A stretch of DNA of 64,000 bases from Mycolicibacterium sp. MU0053 (GTDB lineage: Bacteria; Actinomycetota; Actinomycetes; Mycobacteriales; Mycobacteriaceae), in NCBI RefSeq assembly GCF_963378095.1, contig NZ_OY726397.1, positions 3,720,001 through 3,784,000 on the forward strand, read 5' to 3'. The translations under genes were made by a program, and so were the position numbers. Each line of letters opens with the position of its first letter. Position 1 is the first letter of the stretch. Below are positions 55,044-63,347 of this stretch, piece after piece. The notes beneath the pieces are model-generated. The model was not told the origin of the DNA. It was given only the letters and a program-made list of their open reading frames with translations, and ran no database searches.

Positions 55044-56120
55044 TCAGCCCCGAACCAGTCGCAGGTACGCCGCGGCCATTCCGAGCCGAACAGCGAGCGT
55101 AGCCAATTGCTGTTCGGGGCGGCCCACTGCCACCGTGGCCGGCGTCCCCTCGGCGTCCGGAACGTCCTGGATACCGACCATGTCGACGTCCGGAAAACCG
55201 CTGAGTCGCGCGGCCAGCGCGGGCCGCTCGGCGGTCAGCGTCAGCGCCAGCACCCGCAACTGCGCCGGTGCCGGCCCGTCGATCTGCTCGTCGTGGAACA
55301 GCGCGTCGACTCCCGGGGTCGCCACGGCCGGCGCGGCCAGCGCGGCCAGGGCATCGGCCAGACCCGCCGCGGCGATCGGGTGCCCCGCAACCCGCAGGAA
55401 CAGCGCCGCGCCGTAGCGGGCCAGCGCCAGGGTCGCCGCACCGTCGCCGACCAGCGCCACATCGCGCCCGGCGATGCGGTCGGCCAGCGATTTGGCGGCG
55501 TTGGTGAATACCTCGCGCGCCGCGCTGTTGTGCAGCGCCTCGGCATCGAGTTCGTCCGCGAGCGCATCCAGGTCCGTGGAGACCGTGGCGTCGACCGCCT
55601 GCACGACCGCCAGGCCCGCGGCCAGATAACGGCAGAAGGAGAATTCGTCGGACACCCACAGCCGTGGGGGCAACGCCGCCGACTGTCCGGCCGCGGCCTC
55701 GCGCAGCGGCCCTTCGACCGGGGCGACCACCACCAGCCGGCTACCGCGGCGGATCGCCATCGCCGCCGCGCCCACCAGCGTCGGGTCGGCCGGGTCGTCG
55801 CCGGCGACCACCACCAGATCGAGCGGCCCGATCCAGGGCGGCGCCTCGGCGGCCAGCACGATCGGTTCGACGGCCGCACTGCTGAGGGTGGCCGCCAGGA
55901 CCGCGCCCGCCGACTCGGCCGAGCCGCGCCCGGCGACCCAGACCACCGACCGCGGCCGCTGATCGGTCCGGATCGAATCGAGCGCGCCCTCGGCGACCGC
56001 CGCCGCGGTCGCGCGCACCTGTGCCCCCGCCAGCGAGGCCGCGCGCAGCAGCCCGTCGCGGTCGGCGGCGATCAGGCCCTGCGTGTCGTCGAGGTCGACG
56101 ACGGCGCGCACTGCGTTCAC
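55044..56120 (-). CDS. SIS-like conserved protein between pmmA and manA
   Basis: This 358-residue protein starts at GTG overlapping the pmmA stop (GTGA). Two Rossmann-like sugar-isomerase (SIS) halves seem present (about 55-170 and 205-350: SVVWVAGRGSAESAG, DVALVGDGAATLALARYGA). Similar actinobacterial proteins are named TobH or phosphoglucose/phosphomannose isomerase-like; the catalytic residues cannot be assigned. Tight coupling suggests a role in mannose metabolism. Corresponds to Rv3256c. Confidence 0.82.
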   Translation of the reverse strand: MNAVRAVVDLDDTQGLIAADRDGLLRAASLAGAQVRATAAAVAEGALDSIRTDQRPRSVVWVAGRGSAESAGAVLAATLSSAAVEPIVLAAEAPPWIGPLDLVVVAGDDPADPTLVGAAAMAIRRGSRLVVVAPVEGPLREAAAGQSAALPPRLWVSDEFSFCRYLAAGLAVVQAVDATVSTDLDALADELDAEALHNSAAREVFTNAAKSLADRIAGRDVALVGDGAATLALARYGAALFLRVAGHPIAAAGLADALAALAAPAVATPGVDALFHDEQIDGPAPAQLRVLALTLTAERPALAARLSGFPDVDMVGIQDVPDAEGTPATVAVGRPEQQLATLAVRLGMAAAYLRLVRG

Positions 56121-57535
56121 GGCACCGCCTGCGGGCCGGTGAGCGCGGCCGCGGCCACCAACTCGATCTGCGCTTCGACCTGCCCGACGATGTCACCCAC
56201 CTCGGCGGGTGTACGGGCCTCGACGTTGAGCCGCAGCAGCGGTTCGGTGTTGGAGGAGCGCAGGTTGAACCACGCATCGTCGCCGAGATCGACCGTGACA
56301 CCGTCGAGGTGGTCCAGCGAATGCACCCGGTTGCCGAACCACCGCAGGACCGCTTCGACCACTGCGGGTGCGTCGGCGACGGTGTAGTTGAGCTCACCGG
56401 AGGCCGCGTAGCGCTCGTAGTCGGCGGTCAGCTCCGAGAGCGGACGATCCGAACGGCCCAGCGCGGCAAGTACGTACAGCGCCGCGAGCATGCCGGAGTC
56501 GGCGCCCCAGAAGTCCCGGAAGTAGTAGTGGGCGGAGTGCTCGCCGCCGAAGATCGCCCCGGTCTCGGCCATCAGGCCCTTGATGTAGGAGTGCCCGACC
56601 CGAGAACGCACCGGTGTGCCGCCCCGCTCGATGATCAGCTCGGTCACCGCGCGCGAGGTGATCAGGTTGTGGATCACCGTGGCGCCGATCTCGCGGGACA
56701 GCTCGAGCCCGGCCACCATCGCGGTGACGGCCGACGGCGAAACCGGCAGGCCGCGCTCGTCGACCACGAAGCACCGGTCGGCATCACCGTCGAACGCCAG
56801 CCCGATGTCGGCGCCGCTGGACACCACGAACTGCTGCAGGTCCACCAGGTTCGCCGGGTCCAGCGGATTGGCCTCATGGTTGGGAAAGGTGCCGTCGAGT
56901 TCGAAATACAGCGGCAGCACCTGCAACGCCTCGATCGGGCCGAGCACCGCCGGGGCGGTGTGGCCGGCCATCCCGTTTCCCGCGTCGACGGCCACCTTCA
57001 GCGGCCGCAGCCCCGTGATGTCCACCAGCGACCGCAGGAAATCGCCATAGTCGGCGAGCACGTCGCGATCGGTGACGGTGCCGGCCGGGCCGTCATAGTG
57101 CGGTACGCCGTTGATGACGTCGTCGCGGATCTGGACCAAGCCGCTGTCCTGCCCCACGGGTTTGGCACCGGCCCGGCACAGCTTGATCCCGTTGTAGGCC
57201 GCCGGATTGTGGCTCGCAGTGAACATCGCGCCCGGGCAGTCCAGCAGTCCGGCGGCGAAATAGAGCTGATCGGTGGAGGCCAGCCCGATCCGCACCACGT
57301 CGAGGCCCTGAGCGGTGACGCCGTCGGCGAAGGCCGCCGCCAACTCCGGCGAGCTGGCGCGCATGTCATAGCCGATGGCCACCGTCGAACTCGTGTCCCG
57401 CACCAGCCGGGCGAACGCCGCACCGACCGCGGTGACGAAGGCGGCGTCGATCTCCTCGCCCACCAGGCCTCGCACGTCGTAAGCCTTGATCACGCGGTGC
57501 ACCGCAGCGGCGGCGAACCCGGGGGAACGCGACAT
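56117..57535 (-). CDS. pmmA: Phosphomannomutase/phosphoglucomutase
   Basis: This 472-residue alpha-D-phosphohexomutase has the catalytic phosphoserine S108 in TASHNP, the metal-binding loop FDGDADRCF near residue 260, the sugar loop GGEHSAHYYFRD, and the phosphate loop RSSNTEPLLR near the C-terminus. It produces mannose-1-phosphate for GDP-mannose. The start at MSRSPGFAAAA is chosen over a codon seven upstream. From recall this corresponds to Rv3257c. Confidence 0.95.
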   Translation of the reverse strand: MSRSPGFAAAAVHRVIKAYDVRGLVGEEIDAAFVTAVGAAFARLVRDTSSTVAIGYDMRASSPELAAAFADGVTAQGLDVVRIGLASTDQLYFAAGLLDCPGAMFTASHNPAAYNGIKLCRAGAKPVGQDSGLVQIRDDVINGVPHYDGPAGTVTDRDVLADYGDFLRSLVDITGLRPLKVAVDAGNGMAGHTAPAVLGPIEALQVLPLYFELDGTFPNHEANPLDPANLVDLQQFVVSSGADIGLAFDGDADRCFVVDERGLPVSPSAVTAMVAGLELSREIGATVIHNLITSRAVTELIIERGGTPVRSRVGHSYIKGLMAETGAIFGGEHSAHYYFRDFWGADSGMLAALYVLAALGRSDRPLSELTADYERYAASGELNYTVADAPAVVEAVLRWFGNRVHSLDHLDGVTVDLGDDAWFNLRSSNTEPLLRLNVEARTPAEVGDIVGQVEAQIELVAAAALTGPQAVP

Positions 57536-57623
57536 GCTCAAGACTCCTGACAGCACAAACTCCGGTGCATCGAACGGGCTAAAACGTCCCCGTCAGCCTA
57601 GCGGTTACCGCTGCGCGGCAGGC

Positions 57624-58046
57624 TCAGTCGCTGGGGTCGGGCAGCACCCGCAGATGGCCGCGCCGGCGGCCGACCCCGGTGGGGCGGTGCGCGGGCGGAG
57701 CCAGCACCGCGCCGGTGTGCGCGGCACCCTGATGTGGCGCGGGCTCGGAGAATCCGTGTACCGGAGCCGGTGCGGCGGCCTGTTGTCCCTCACGCACCGC
57801 ATCGGCCAACGCCACCAGGTCGTCGTCGTCGGTGTGGGTGGGCAGCGGACCGGCATGGCGCACCAGTTCCCAGCCGCGCGGCGCGGTGATCCGGCCGGCG
57901 TGGGTGACGCAGAGATCCCAGGAGTGCGGTTCGGCCACGGTGGCCAACGGGCCCACGACGGCGGTCGAATCCGAATAAACGAACGTCAACGTCGCCACCG
58001 CGTAATGGGGGCACCCGGGCCTGCAGCAGCGACGGGGAACATTCAC
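57624..58046 (-). CDS. DUF3499-like Cys-rich protein
   Basis: This 140-residue protein has an N-terminal probable zinc ribbon with C7, C8 and C12 (CCRPGC) and a later DLCVTHAGR motif (Cys near 46, His near 49), typical of actinobacterial DUF3499. The C-terminal half is Pro/Ala-rich. Function unknown; corresponds to Rv3258c. Transcribed toward pmmA with an 88-bp gap. Confidence 0.85.
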   Translation of the reverse strand: MNVPRRCCRPGCPHYAVATLTFVYSDSTAVVGPLATVAEPHSWDLCVTHAGRITAPRGWELVRHAGPLPTHTDDDDLVALADAVREGQQAAAPAPVHGFSEPAPHQGAAHTGAVLAPPAHRPTGVGRRRGHLRVLPDPSD

Positions 58047-58156
58047 TCCGTGAGGCTATCGTGCGCCAACGATTCGGCAAGGCGGGACACGCGCACACCC
58101 CGCCGCGGTGTACGAACCGTTATCTTGCGGTTTTTCCCGCCGGATACGATCGGCGC

Positions 58157-58654
58157 GTGGCTGATTCCCGCAGTTTCCGTCCCGGTCCGGCCCGTCGGGC
58201 CCGGCGGCGGGCGACGCGGCACGGCCGAGAAGTGCGCGGGCCGCTGCTGCCGCCGACCGTTCCCGGGTGGCGCAGCCGCGCCGAACGGTTCGACATGGCG
58301 GTCCTCGAGGCCTACGAACCGATCGAACGCCGGTGGCACGATCGGCTGACCGGGCTGGACATCGCGGTCGACGAGATTCCGCGAATCTCGCCGCGCGATC
58401 CGGACAACGTGCAGTTCCCGCCGGAGGTCATCGCGGACGGTCCGATTGCGTTGGCCCGGCTGATCCCTGCCGGGGTGGATGTCCGGGGCAACTCGACGCG
58501 CGCGCGAATGGTCTTGTTTCGCAAGCCGATCGAGCGCCGCGCCAAGGACTCCCTGGACCTGGGTGATCTGTTGCACGACATTCTGGTGGCGCAGGTGGCC
58601 ACGTTCTTGGGCGTGGAGCCGACGGTGATCGACCCGTCCATCGACGACGAGTGA
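58157..58654 (+). CDS. Zincin-like metallopeptidase-family protein with degraded HExxH
   Basis: This is a 165-residue protein starting at GTG; the first 35 residues are Arg/Pro-rich. The rest matches the small bacterial minigluzincin/possibly Zn-dependent peptidase family (FDMAVLEAYEPI ... VDEIPRISPRDPDN). At the place of the zinc motif it has LLHDILVAQVATFLG, with H140-D141 and no second His at the right spacing, so the catalytic HExxH is not intact. The same appears true of the Rv3259 relative from memory. Thus a non-enzymatic role is likely. Confidence 0.83.
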   Translation: MADSRSFRPGPARRARRRATRHGREVRGPLLPPTVPGWRSRAERFDMAVLEAYEPIERRWHDRLTGLDIAVDEIPRISPRDPDNVQFPPEVIADGPIALARLIPAGVDVRGNSTRARMVLFRKPIERRAKDSLDLGDLLHDILVAQVATFLGVEPTVIDPSIDDE

Positions 58655-58670
58655 CCGGCGACCGTATTTG

Positions 58671-59024
58671 CTAGATGATGCCGCGCTTCAGCCGGCGCCG
58701 CTCCCGCTCGGAGAGCCCGCCCCAGATGCCGAAGCGCTCATCGTTGGCCAGCGCGTACTCCAGGCACCGGTCCCGCACCTCGCAACCCAGGCAGATGCGC
58801 TTGGCCTCACGCGTGGAACCGCCCTTTTCGGGGAAAAAGGCTTCCGGGTCGGTTTGCGCGCACAGCGCATTCTCTTGCCAGTCCTCGTCTTCGGTTGCCG
58901 GCGCGGGTGCGAAATTGTCCGGCACCACACTCAAATGCGAACGCCCCGCCACTGCCCCCGTTGCCGAGTCCATATTGGTGTGCGGTGCACTGCCAATCGA
59001 GCCGAAATATTGCTCAAACGACAT
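58671..59024 (-). CDS. whiB2: WhiB2 (WhmD) septation regulator
   Basis: This 117-residue WhiB protein has cluster Cys C55, C78, C81 and C87 (C-x22-C-x2-C-x5-C), the G-[IV]-W-G-G turn (GIWGGLSERERR) and a basic tail RRLKRGII. The unconserved N-terminal 45 residues are typical of WhiB2. The start follows a GGAGGCGGA ribosome-binding site. WhiB2 controls cell division and is essential in mycobacteria. The gene converges on the zincin gene. Confidence 0.95.
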   Translation of the reverse strand: MSFEQYFGSIGSAPHTNMDSATGAVAGRSHLSVVPDNFAPAPATEDEDWQENALCAQTDPEAFFPEKGGSTREAKRICLGCEVRDRCLEYALANDERFGIWGGLSERERRRLKRGII

Positions 59025-59349
59025 GTTCCGCCTCCTCACCTTGGTTTCGTCAATTCTTGAATGTCGCCCACTATTTGTTCTGTGGTCATCCCAATTCGAA
59101 CATATGATCGAATCTCGGTCTGCGACACCGGAACCGGCCGGCCAACCGGGAAATGACACTGATGTGATTAGACACGGGTTAGCTGCTGGGGTCAAGCGCA
59201 ACGGCCGAAATTCATACCACCAATCGTCGAAATTGCGGCGCGTCGTTCCATTGGCGTGTCGTGTGAGTAATCGCACTGAGATTTCTGCGTGTCGATCCCG
59301 GCACTACCAGTTGACCGGCGCGGCAGGCCAACGCCTAGTCTCGATCGGT
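59025..59349. promoter_or_regulatory. Divergent whiB2 / fbiA intergenic region
   Basis: This is the longest gene-free stretch in the window (325 bp) and is AT-richer than its flanks. It contains an inverted repeat TTCGA-N8-TCGAA (59095-59112) around CATATG. Short reading frames here show no coding bias or recognisable product. It must carry the promoters of whiB2 (long leader) and of the F420 operon. Confidence 0.55.
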
Positions 59350-60348
59350 GTGAAGGTCACCGTACTGGTTGGTGGAGTGGGCGGCGCCCGCTTCCTGTTG
59401 GGCGTGCAGCAGTTGTTGGGGCTGGGACAGTTTGCGGGCGCCCAGCCTACCGACTCCGGCGACCACGAGTTGACCGCCGTCGTCAACGTCGGCGACGACG
59501 CGTGGATGCACGGCGTGCGGATCTGCCCCGATCTGGACACCTGCATGTACACCCTTGGTGGCGGGATCGACCCGGACCGCGGCTGGGGCCACCGCGGCGA
59601 AACCTGGAACGCCAAGGACGAGTTGGCGCGCTACGGCGTCCAGCCCGATTGGTTCGGCCTCGGCGACCGCGACCTGGCGACCCACCTGGTGCGCAGCCAG
59701 ATGCTGCGGGCCGGCTACCCGCTGTCCCAGGTGACCGAGGCGCTGTGCAAACGCTGGGCGCCCGGGGCCAGGCTACTGCCGGCCTCCGACGACCGCAGCG
59801 AAACCCACGTCGTCATCACCGAACCCGGCACCGACGAGCGCAAGGCCATCCACTTCCAGGAATGGTGGGTGCGCTACCGCGCGAAGGTGCCGACCCACAG
59901 TTTCGCCTTCGTCGGAGCGGAGAAGGCCACCGCGACCGCGGGTGTCGCCGAGGCCATCGCCGGGGCCGACATCGTCTTCCTGGCCCCGTCCAACCCCGTG
60001 GTGAGCATCGGCGCGATCCTGGCGATCCCCGGCATCCGGGGTGCACTGCGCTCGACGCCGGCACCGGTGGTGGGCTACTCCCCGATCATCGGCGGGCGCC
60101 CGTTGCGCGGCATGGCCGACGAATGCCTGTCGGTGGTGGGGGTCGAATCCACCTCGCAGGCCGTGGGCCGCCACTACGGCGCCCGGTCCGCGACCGGCAT
60201 CCTCGACGGCTGGCTCGTGCATCAGGGCGACCAGGCCGAGATCGACGGCGTCGCGGTGCGATCGGTCCCGCTGTTGATGACCGACCCCACGGCCACCGCG
60301 CAGATGGTGCGCGCGGGCCTGGAGTTGGTCGGCGTGGCCGCGCCGTGA
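59350..60348 (+). CDS. fbiA: FbiA, F420 biosynthesis phosphotransferase
   Basis: This 332-residue CofD-family enzyme transfers a 2-phospho-carboxylate (phosphoenolpyruvyl in mycobacteria) to FO. The start is GTG ([18 protein letters not shown]), with the nucleotide-binding GGVGGAR loop. Conserved [19 protein letters not shown] and [14 protein letters not shown] follow. Its stop overlaps fbiB (GTGA), and the two act consecutively. Confidence 0.96.
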   Translation: MKVTVLVGGVGGARFLLGVQQLLGLGQFAGAQPTDSGDHELTAVVNVGDDAWMHGVRICPDLDTCMYTLGGGIDPDRGWGHRGETWNAKDELARYGVQPDWFGLGDRDLATHLVRSQMLRAGYPLSQVTEALCKRWAPGARLLPASDDRSETHVVITEPGTDERKAIHFQEWWVRYRAKVPTHSFAFVGAEKATATAGVAEAIAGADIVFLAPSNPVVSIGAILAIPGIRGALRSTPAPVVGYSPIIGGRPLRGMADECLSVVGVESTSQAVGRHYGARSATGILDGWLVHQGDQAEIDGVAVRSVPLLMTDPTATAQMVRAGLELVGVAAP

Positions 60349-61697
60349 GTTCAACCCCCGAACACGGCGCCGCATCCACCGTCGAGATCCTGCCCGTCGC
60401 CGGCCTGCCCGACTTCCGCCCCGGCGACGATCTGGTGGCGGCCATAGCCGCGGCCGCCCCGTGGCTGCGCGACGACGACATCGTGGTGGTCACCAGCAAG
60501 GTGGTGTCGAAGGTGGAGGGCCGCGTGGTCCCCGCCCCGACCGATCCCGAGGAGCGTGATGCGCTGCGTCGCAAACTCATCGACGACGAGGCGGTGCGGG
60601 TGCTGGCGCGCAAGGGTCGCACCCTGATCACCGAGAACAGCTACGGCCTGGTGCAGGCCGCCGCGGGCGTGGACGGCTCGAACATCGGCAGCGACGAATT
60701 GGCGCTGCTGCCCACCGACCCCGACGCGAGTGCGGCCGGGCTGCGCGCCGGGCTGCGGGAGCGGCTCGGGGTGTCGGTGGCGATCGTCATCACCGACACC
60801 ATGGGACGCGCCTGGCGCAACGGCCAGACCGACGTCGCAATCGGGGCGGCCGGCGTGCCGGTGCTCTACGGGTACGCGGGCGCGGCCGACACCCACGGCA
60901 ACGAATTGCTGGTCACCGAGGTGGCCGTGGCCGACGAATTGGCCGCCGCCGCCGATCTGGTCAAGGGCAAGCTGACCGGGATACCGATCGCTGTGGTGCG
61001 CGGGCTGCGGTTGCCCGACGACGGCTCGACCGGTAAGGCCCTGATCCGCGGCGGCGAGGAGGACCTGTTCTGGCTGGGCACCGCCGAGTCCATCGAGCTG
61101 GGCCGCCGGCAGGCCCAGCTGCTGCGTCGCTCGGTGCGCCGCTTCTCCCCCGATCCGGTCGACCCGGCCGTCATCGAGGCCGCGGTGGCCGAGGCGTTGA
61201 CCGCACCGGCGCCGCACCACACCCGGCCGGTGCGTTTCGTGTGGGTGCGCGACACCGCGCGGCGCACCGCGCTGCTGGACCGGATGAAGGACCAGTGGCG
61301 CGCCGACCTGAGCGCCGACGGCAAGTCCGCCGGGGCCGTCGAGCGTCGGGTGGCGCGCGGCCAGATCCTCTACGACGCCCCGGAAGTGCTCATTCCGTTC
61401 CTGGTCCCCGAAGGCGCCCACAGCTATCCGGATGCCGCGCGGGCCGCCGCGGAGCACACCATGTTCACTGTCGCGGTCGGTGCCGCGGTGCAGGCGCTGC
61501 TGGTCGCGCTGGCGGTCCGCGGCGTGGGCAGCTGCTGGATCGGGTCGACGATCTTCGCCGCCGATCTGGTGCGCGCCGAACTCGACCTGCCCGCGGACTG
61601 GGAACCGTTGGGCGCCATCGCCGTCGGGCATCATCCCGACGGTCCGCCGGACCCGCGCGACCCGGTCGAGGCCGACGGGCTGCTGGTGCTGCGATGA
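60345..61697 (+). CDS. fbiB: FbiB, F420:gamma-glutamyl ligase fused to an FMN-reductase domain
   Basis: This 450-residue two-domain protein combines a CofE-like ligase (about 1-245, [32 protein letters not shown]) that adds glutamates to F420-0, and a C-terminal nitroreductase-like FMN domain (about 255-450, [22 protein letters not shown]) that reduces dehydro-F420. The start is GTG overlapping fbiA. The fusion is normal for mycobacteria. The third gene overlaps its stop. Confidence 0.96.
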   Translation: MSSTPEHGAASTVEILPVAGLPDFRPGDDLVAAIAAAAPWLRDDDIVVVTSKVVSKVEGRVVPAPTDPEERDALRRKLIDDEAVRVLARKGRTLITENSYGLVQAAAGVDGSNIGSDELALLPTDPDASAAGLRAGLRERLGVSVAIVITDTMGRAWRNGQTDVAIGAAGVPVLYGYAGAADTHGNELLVTEVAVADELAAAADLVKGKLTGIPIAVVRGLRLPDDGSTGKALIRGGEEDLFWLGTAESIELGRRQAQLLRRSVRRFSPDPVDPAVIEAAVAEALTAPAPHHTRPVRFVWVRDTARRTALLDRMKDQWRADLSADGKSAGAVERRVARGQILYDAPEVLIPFLVPEGAHSYPDAARAAAEHTMFTVAVGAAVQALLVALAVRGVGSCWIGSTIFAADLVRAELDLPADWEPLGAIAVGHHPDGPPDPRDPVEADGLLVLR

Positions 61698-62227
61698 CGC
61701 TGCGCGACTCGGTGATCACCGTGCTGAGCGACTGGGCCGCACCCGATCCCGAACAGGATGCGTTACGGCAGGCCGTCCTGGCGTTCACGCTGGCCCGCGA
61801 GGACGCCTGCCAACGGGCCTGCGTGCCGGGCCACATCACGGCCTCGGTCGCCGTGCTCGACCAAACCGGGACCCAGGTGCTGCTGACCCTGCATCCGCGC
61901 ATCGGCCGCTGGCTGCAACTCGGCGGCCACTGTGAGGACCACGACCCCGACATCGTCGCCGCGGCGCTGCGGGAAGGCACCGAGGAGTCCGGCATCGCCG
62001 GGCTGGACATCGACCCGAATCTCACGGCCATCCATGTGCACCCGGTGACCTGCTCGTTGGGGGTACCCACCCGGCACCTCGATCTGCAGTTCGTCGCCCG
62101 TGCACCGGCCGGCGCCGAGATCGCGGTCAGCACTGAATCCCTGGATCTGCGTTGGTGGCCCACCGATGCGCTACCAGCCGATGCCGATCACGCCCTGGCG
62201 TATCTGGTGGCCCGCGCGAGTTCCTGA
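61694..62227 (+). CDS. Nudix hydrolase coupled to fbiB
   Basis: This is a 177-residue protein with a Nudix box recognisable as [26 protein letters not shown], in which RE-x2-EE-x-G is intact and the N-terminal half is shifted. The ATG overlaps the fbiB stop (ATGA), so this is the third gene of the F420 operon. The preceding [18 protein letters not shown] region resembles Nudix proteins acting on nucleotide or coenzyme pyrophosphates. In M. tuberculosis the next gene (Rv3263) is different, a DNA methylase as I recall. Confidence 0.88.
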   Translation: MTLRDSVITVLSDWAAPDPEQDALRQAVLAFTLAREDACQRACVPGHITASVAVLDQTGTQVLLTLHPRIGRWLQLGGHCEDHDPDIVAAALREGTEESGIAGLDIDPNLTAIHVHPVTCSLGVPTRHLDLQFVARAPAGAEIAVSTESLDLRWWPTDALPADADHALAYLVARASS

Positions 62228-62255
62228 CGCACACCCATGGCGAGCGGCTACCGTG

Positions 62256-62298
62256 GTACGCAAACTCGGTCTGTGGCGTACCAGGATGAGCGCTCGCC
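62256..62298 (+). repeat. Repeat copy A flanking the DUF559 gene
   Basis: This 43-bp element consists of an inverted pair GTACGC-N14-GCGTAC (62256-62281), then 5 bp, then TGAGCGCTCGC (62287-62297) with a GAGCGCTC palindrome. It is the same length and order as copy B (63269-63311): TACGCAAA, CGTAC and TGAGCGCTCGCC coincide. It lies between the Nudix stop and the DUF559 stop. Confidence 0.75.
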
Positions 62299-62304
62299 CG
62301 CACG

Positions 62305-63186
62305 TCAGGCAGCGGCGGCCAACTGCGCACCGATCCGGCGCACCATCGACGCCTGCCGGCTGCGCACATCGTCGGCGACGAGGTGCAACACCCGCCAGCC
62401 CAGCTCCTGCAACGCGGCGCGCTTCTGCCGGTCTCGGCGCAGGTGCTCGGTCGAGCTGTGCCAGTCGAACCCGTCGTACTCGACCGCGAATCTGTGTTCC
62501 GGCCAGGCGAAGTCGAGCCGCCAGCGGCGTCCGTCGCGGTCGATGACCTCGTATTGCAGCACCGGCTCCGGCAATCCGCCGTCGACCATGACCAGCCGTG
62601 CTTCACTCTCCATCGGCGACTCGGACTCGGCGCGCGTCAGCGGGATCAGATCGCGAACCAGGACGATTCCGCGCCGTCCCGCCTGAGCTACCGCGGCCTC
62701 GGTGAGGTCGCTGCGATCACACGTCCGGCTGCGCAGCGCCGCATCCAAGGTCGCCAGCGCCCTGGGCCGGTCCAGCGTTCTCGCCACCTCGACCGCGGTC
62801 CAGCCCGGCCGCGTGACGGGCCGCCCGGCCCAGATGGTCAGCGGCGCACCCGCGCGGCGGTGCACCACGAGACCGGCAGCGCTGCGCAGTCGATGACCGA
62901 GCGGATTCAGGACGTGCAGGGCGGTCACGTCCTCGGTGTCGAACCCGAACGCCGCCGCCGCTGTCGACAGACACGCCACCACCGGCTCGCCGCACCGAAT
63001 ATCCAGCCCCCGCAACAGGGTCCGCCGGTCGGGTGCACCCAGGCTGTAGACGCCCGGCCAGATCTTGACCAGCGCCGCGTCGCGCAGTTGACGTTGCACG
63101 GTGCGACGGCTGAGGTGTTCGAGTAGCTGCGCCGAGGTCGCGACGCGTCCTTGCGCGAGGAACAGGCGGCGGAGTTCAGGTGGCAC
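62305..63186 (-). CDS. DUF559 (Vsr-like nuclease fold) protein with N-terminal winged-helix region
   Basis: This 293-residue protein has an N-terminal region (about 1-75, VATSAQLLEHLSRRTVQRQLRDAALV) that resembles AbiEi-type winged helices of antitoxins. Its C-terminal region (about 195-290) has the DUF559/PD-(D/E)XK fold: SEARLVMVDGGLPEP, a YEVIDRDGRRWRLDFAWPE strand with Asp, AVEYDG and HSSTEHLRRDRQKR. It starts at GTG with no clear ribosome-binding site. The gene is isolated between conserved neighbours and flanked by the repeats described. It replaces the Rv3263 position and may be acquired. Confidence 0.8.
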   Translation of the reverse strand: MPPELRRLFLAQGRVATSAQLLEHLSRRTVQRQLRDAALVKIWPGVYSLGAPDRRTLLRGLDIRCGEPVVACLSTAAAAFGFDTEDVTALHVLNPLGHRLRSAAGLVVHRRAGAPLTIWAGRPVTRPGWTAVEVARTLDRPRALATLDAALRSRTCDRSDLTEAAVAQAGRRGIVLVRDLIPLTRAESESPMESEARLVMVDGGLPEPVLQYEVIDRDGRRWRLDFAWPEHRFAVEYDGFDWHSSTEHLRRDRQKRAALQELGWRVLHLVADDVRSRQASMVRRIGAQLAAAA

Positions 63187-63268
63187 CCGGACAGCGTGTG
63201 CGGCCGCCTGACTGGGGCGCTATTCACCGCTGCCCATCCCTGTGCATAACCGGCCAGCGGCCATCCTT

Positions 63269-63311
63269 GTACGCAAAATGCGCGCGGAACGTACGACGGT
63301 GAGCGCTCGCC
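63269..63311 (+). repeat. Repeat copy B upstream of the DUF559 gene
   Basis: GTACG (63269-63273) and CGTAC (63290-63294) form an inverted pair, followed after GACGG by TGAGCGCTCGCC (63300-63311). It is in the same orientation and register as copy A, 83 bp upstream of the DUF559 start. The central bases differ between the copies. Confidence 0.75.
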
Positions 63312-63322
63312 GGGGGTGATGT

Positions 63323-63342
63323 GTACAACGCTGAGCGCTCGC
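63323..63342 (+). repeat. Partial repeat copy C at the 3' end of the mannose guanylyltransferase gene
   Basis: GTAC-AACGC-TGAGCGCTCGC (63323-63342) carries only the right half of the element seen in copies A and B. It ends 5 bp before the stop codon of the neighbouring gene, and 12 bp after copy B. Confidence 0.65.
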
Positions 63343-63347
63343 GGCAA

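Noticed and set aside
59080..59280. Short open frames in the whiB2-fbiA gap
   Set aside because: No ribosome-binding site, no recognisable product, and codon composition unlike the neighbours; treated as regulatory DNA.
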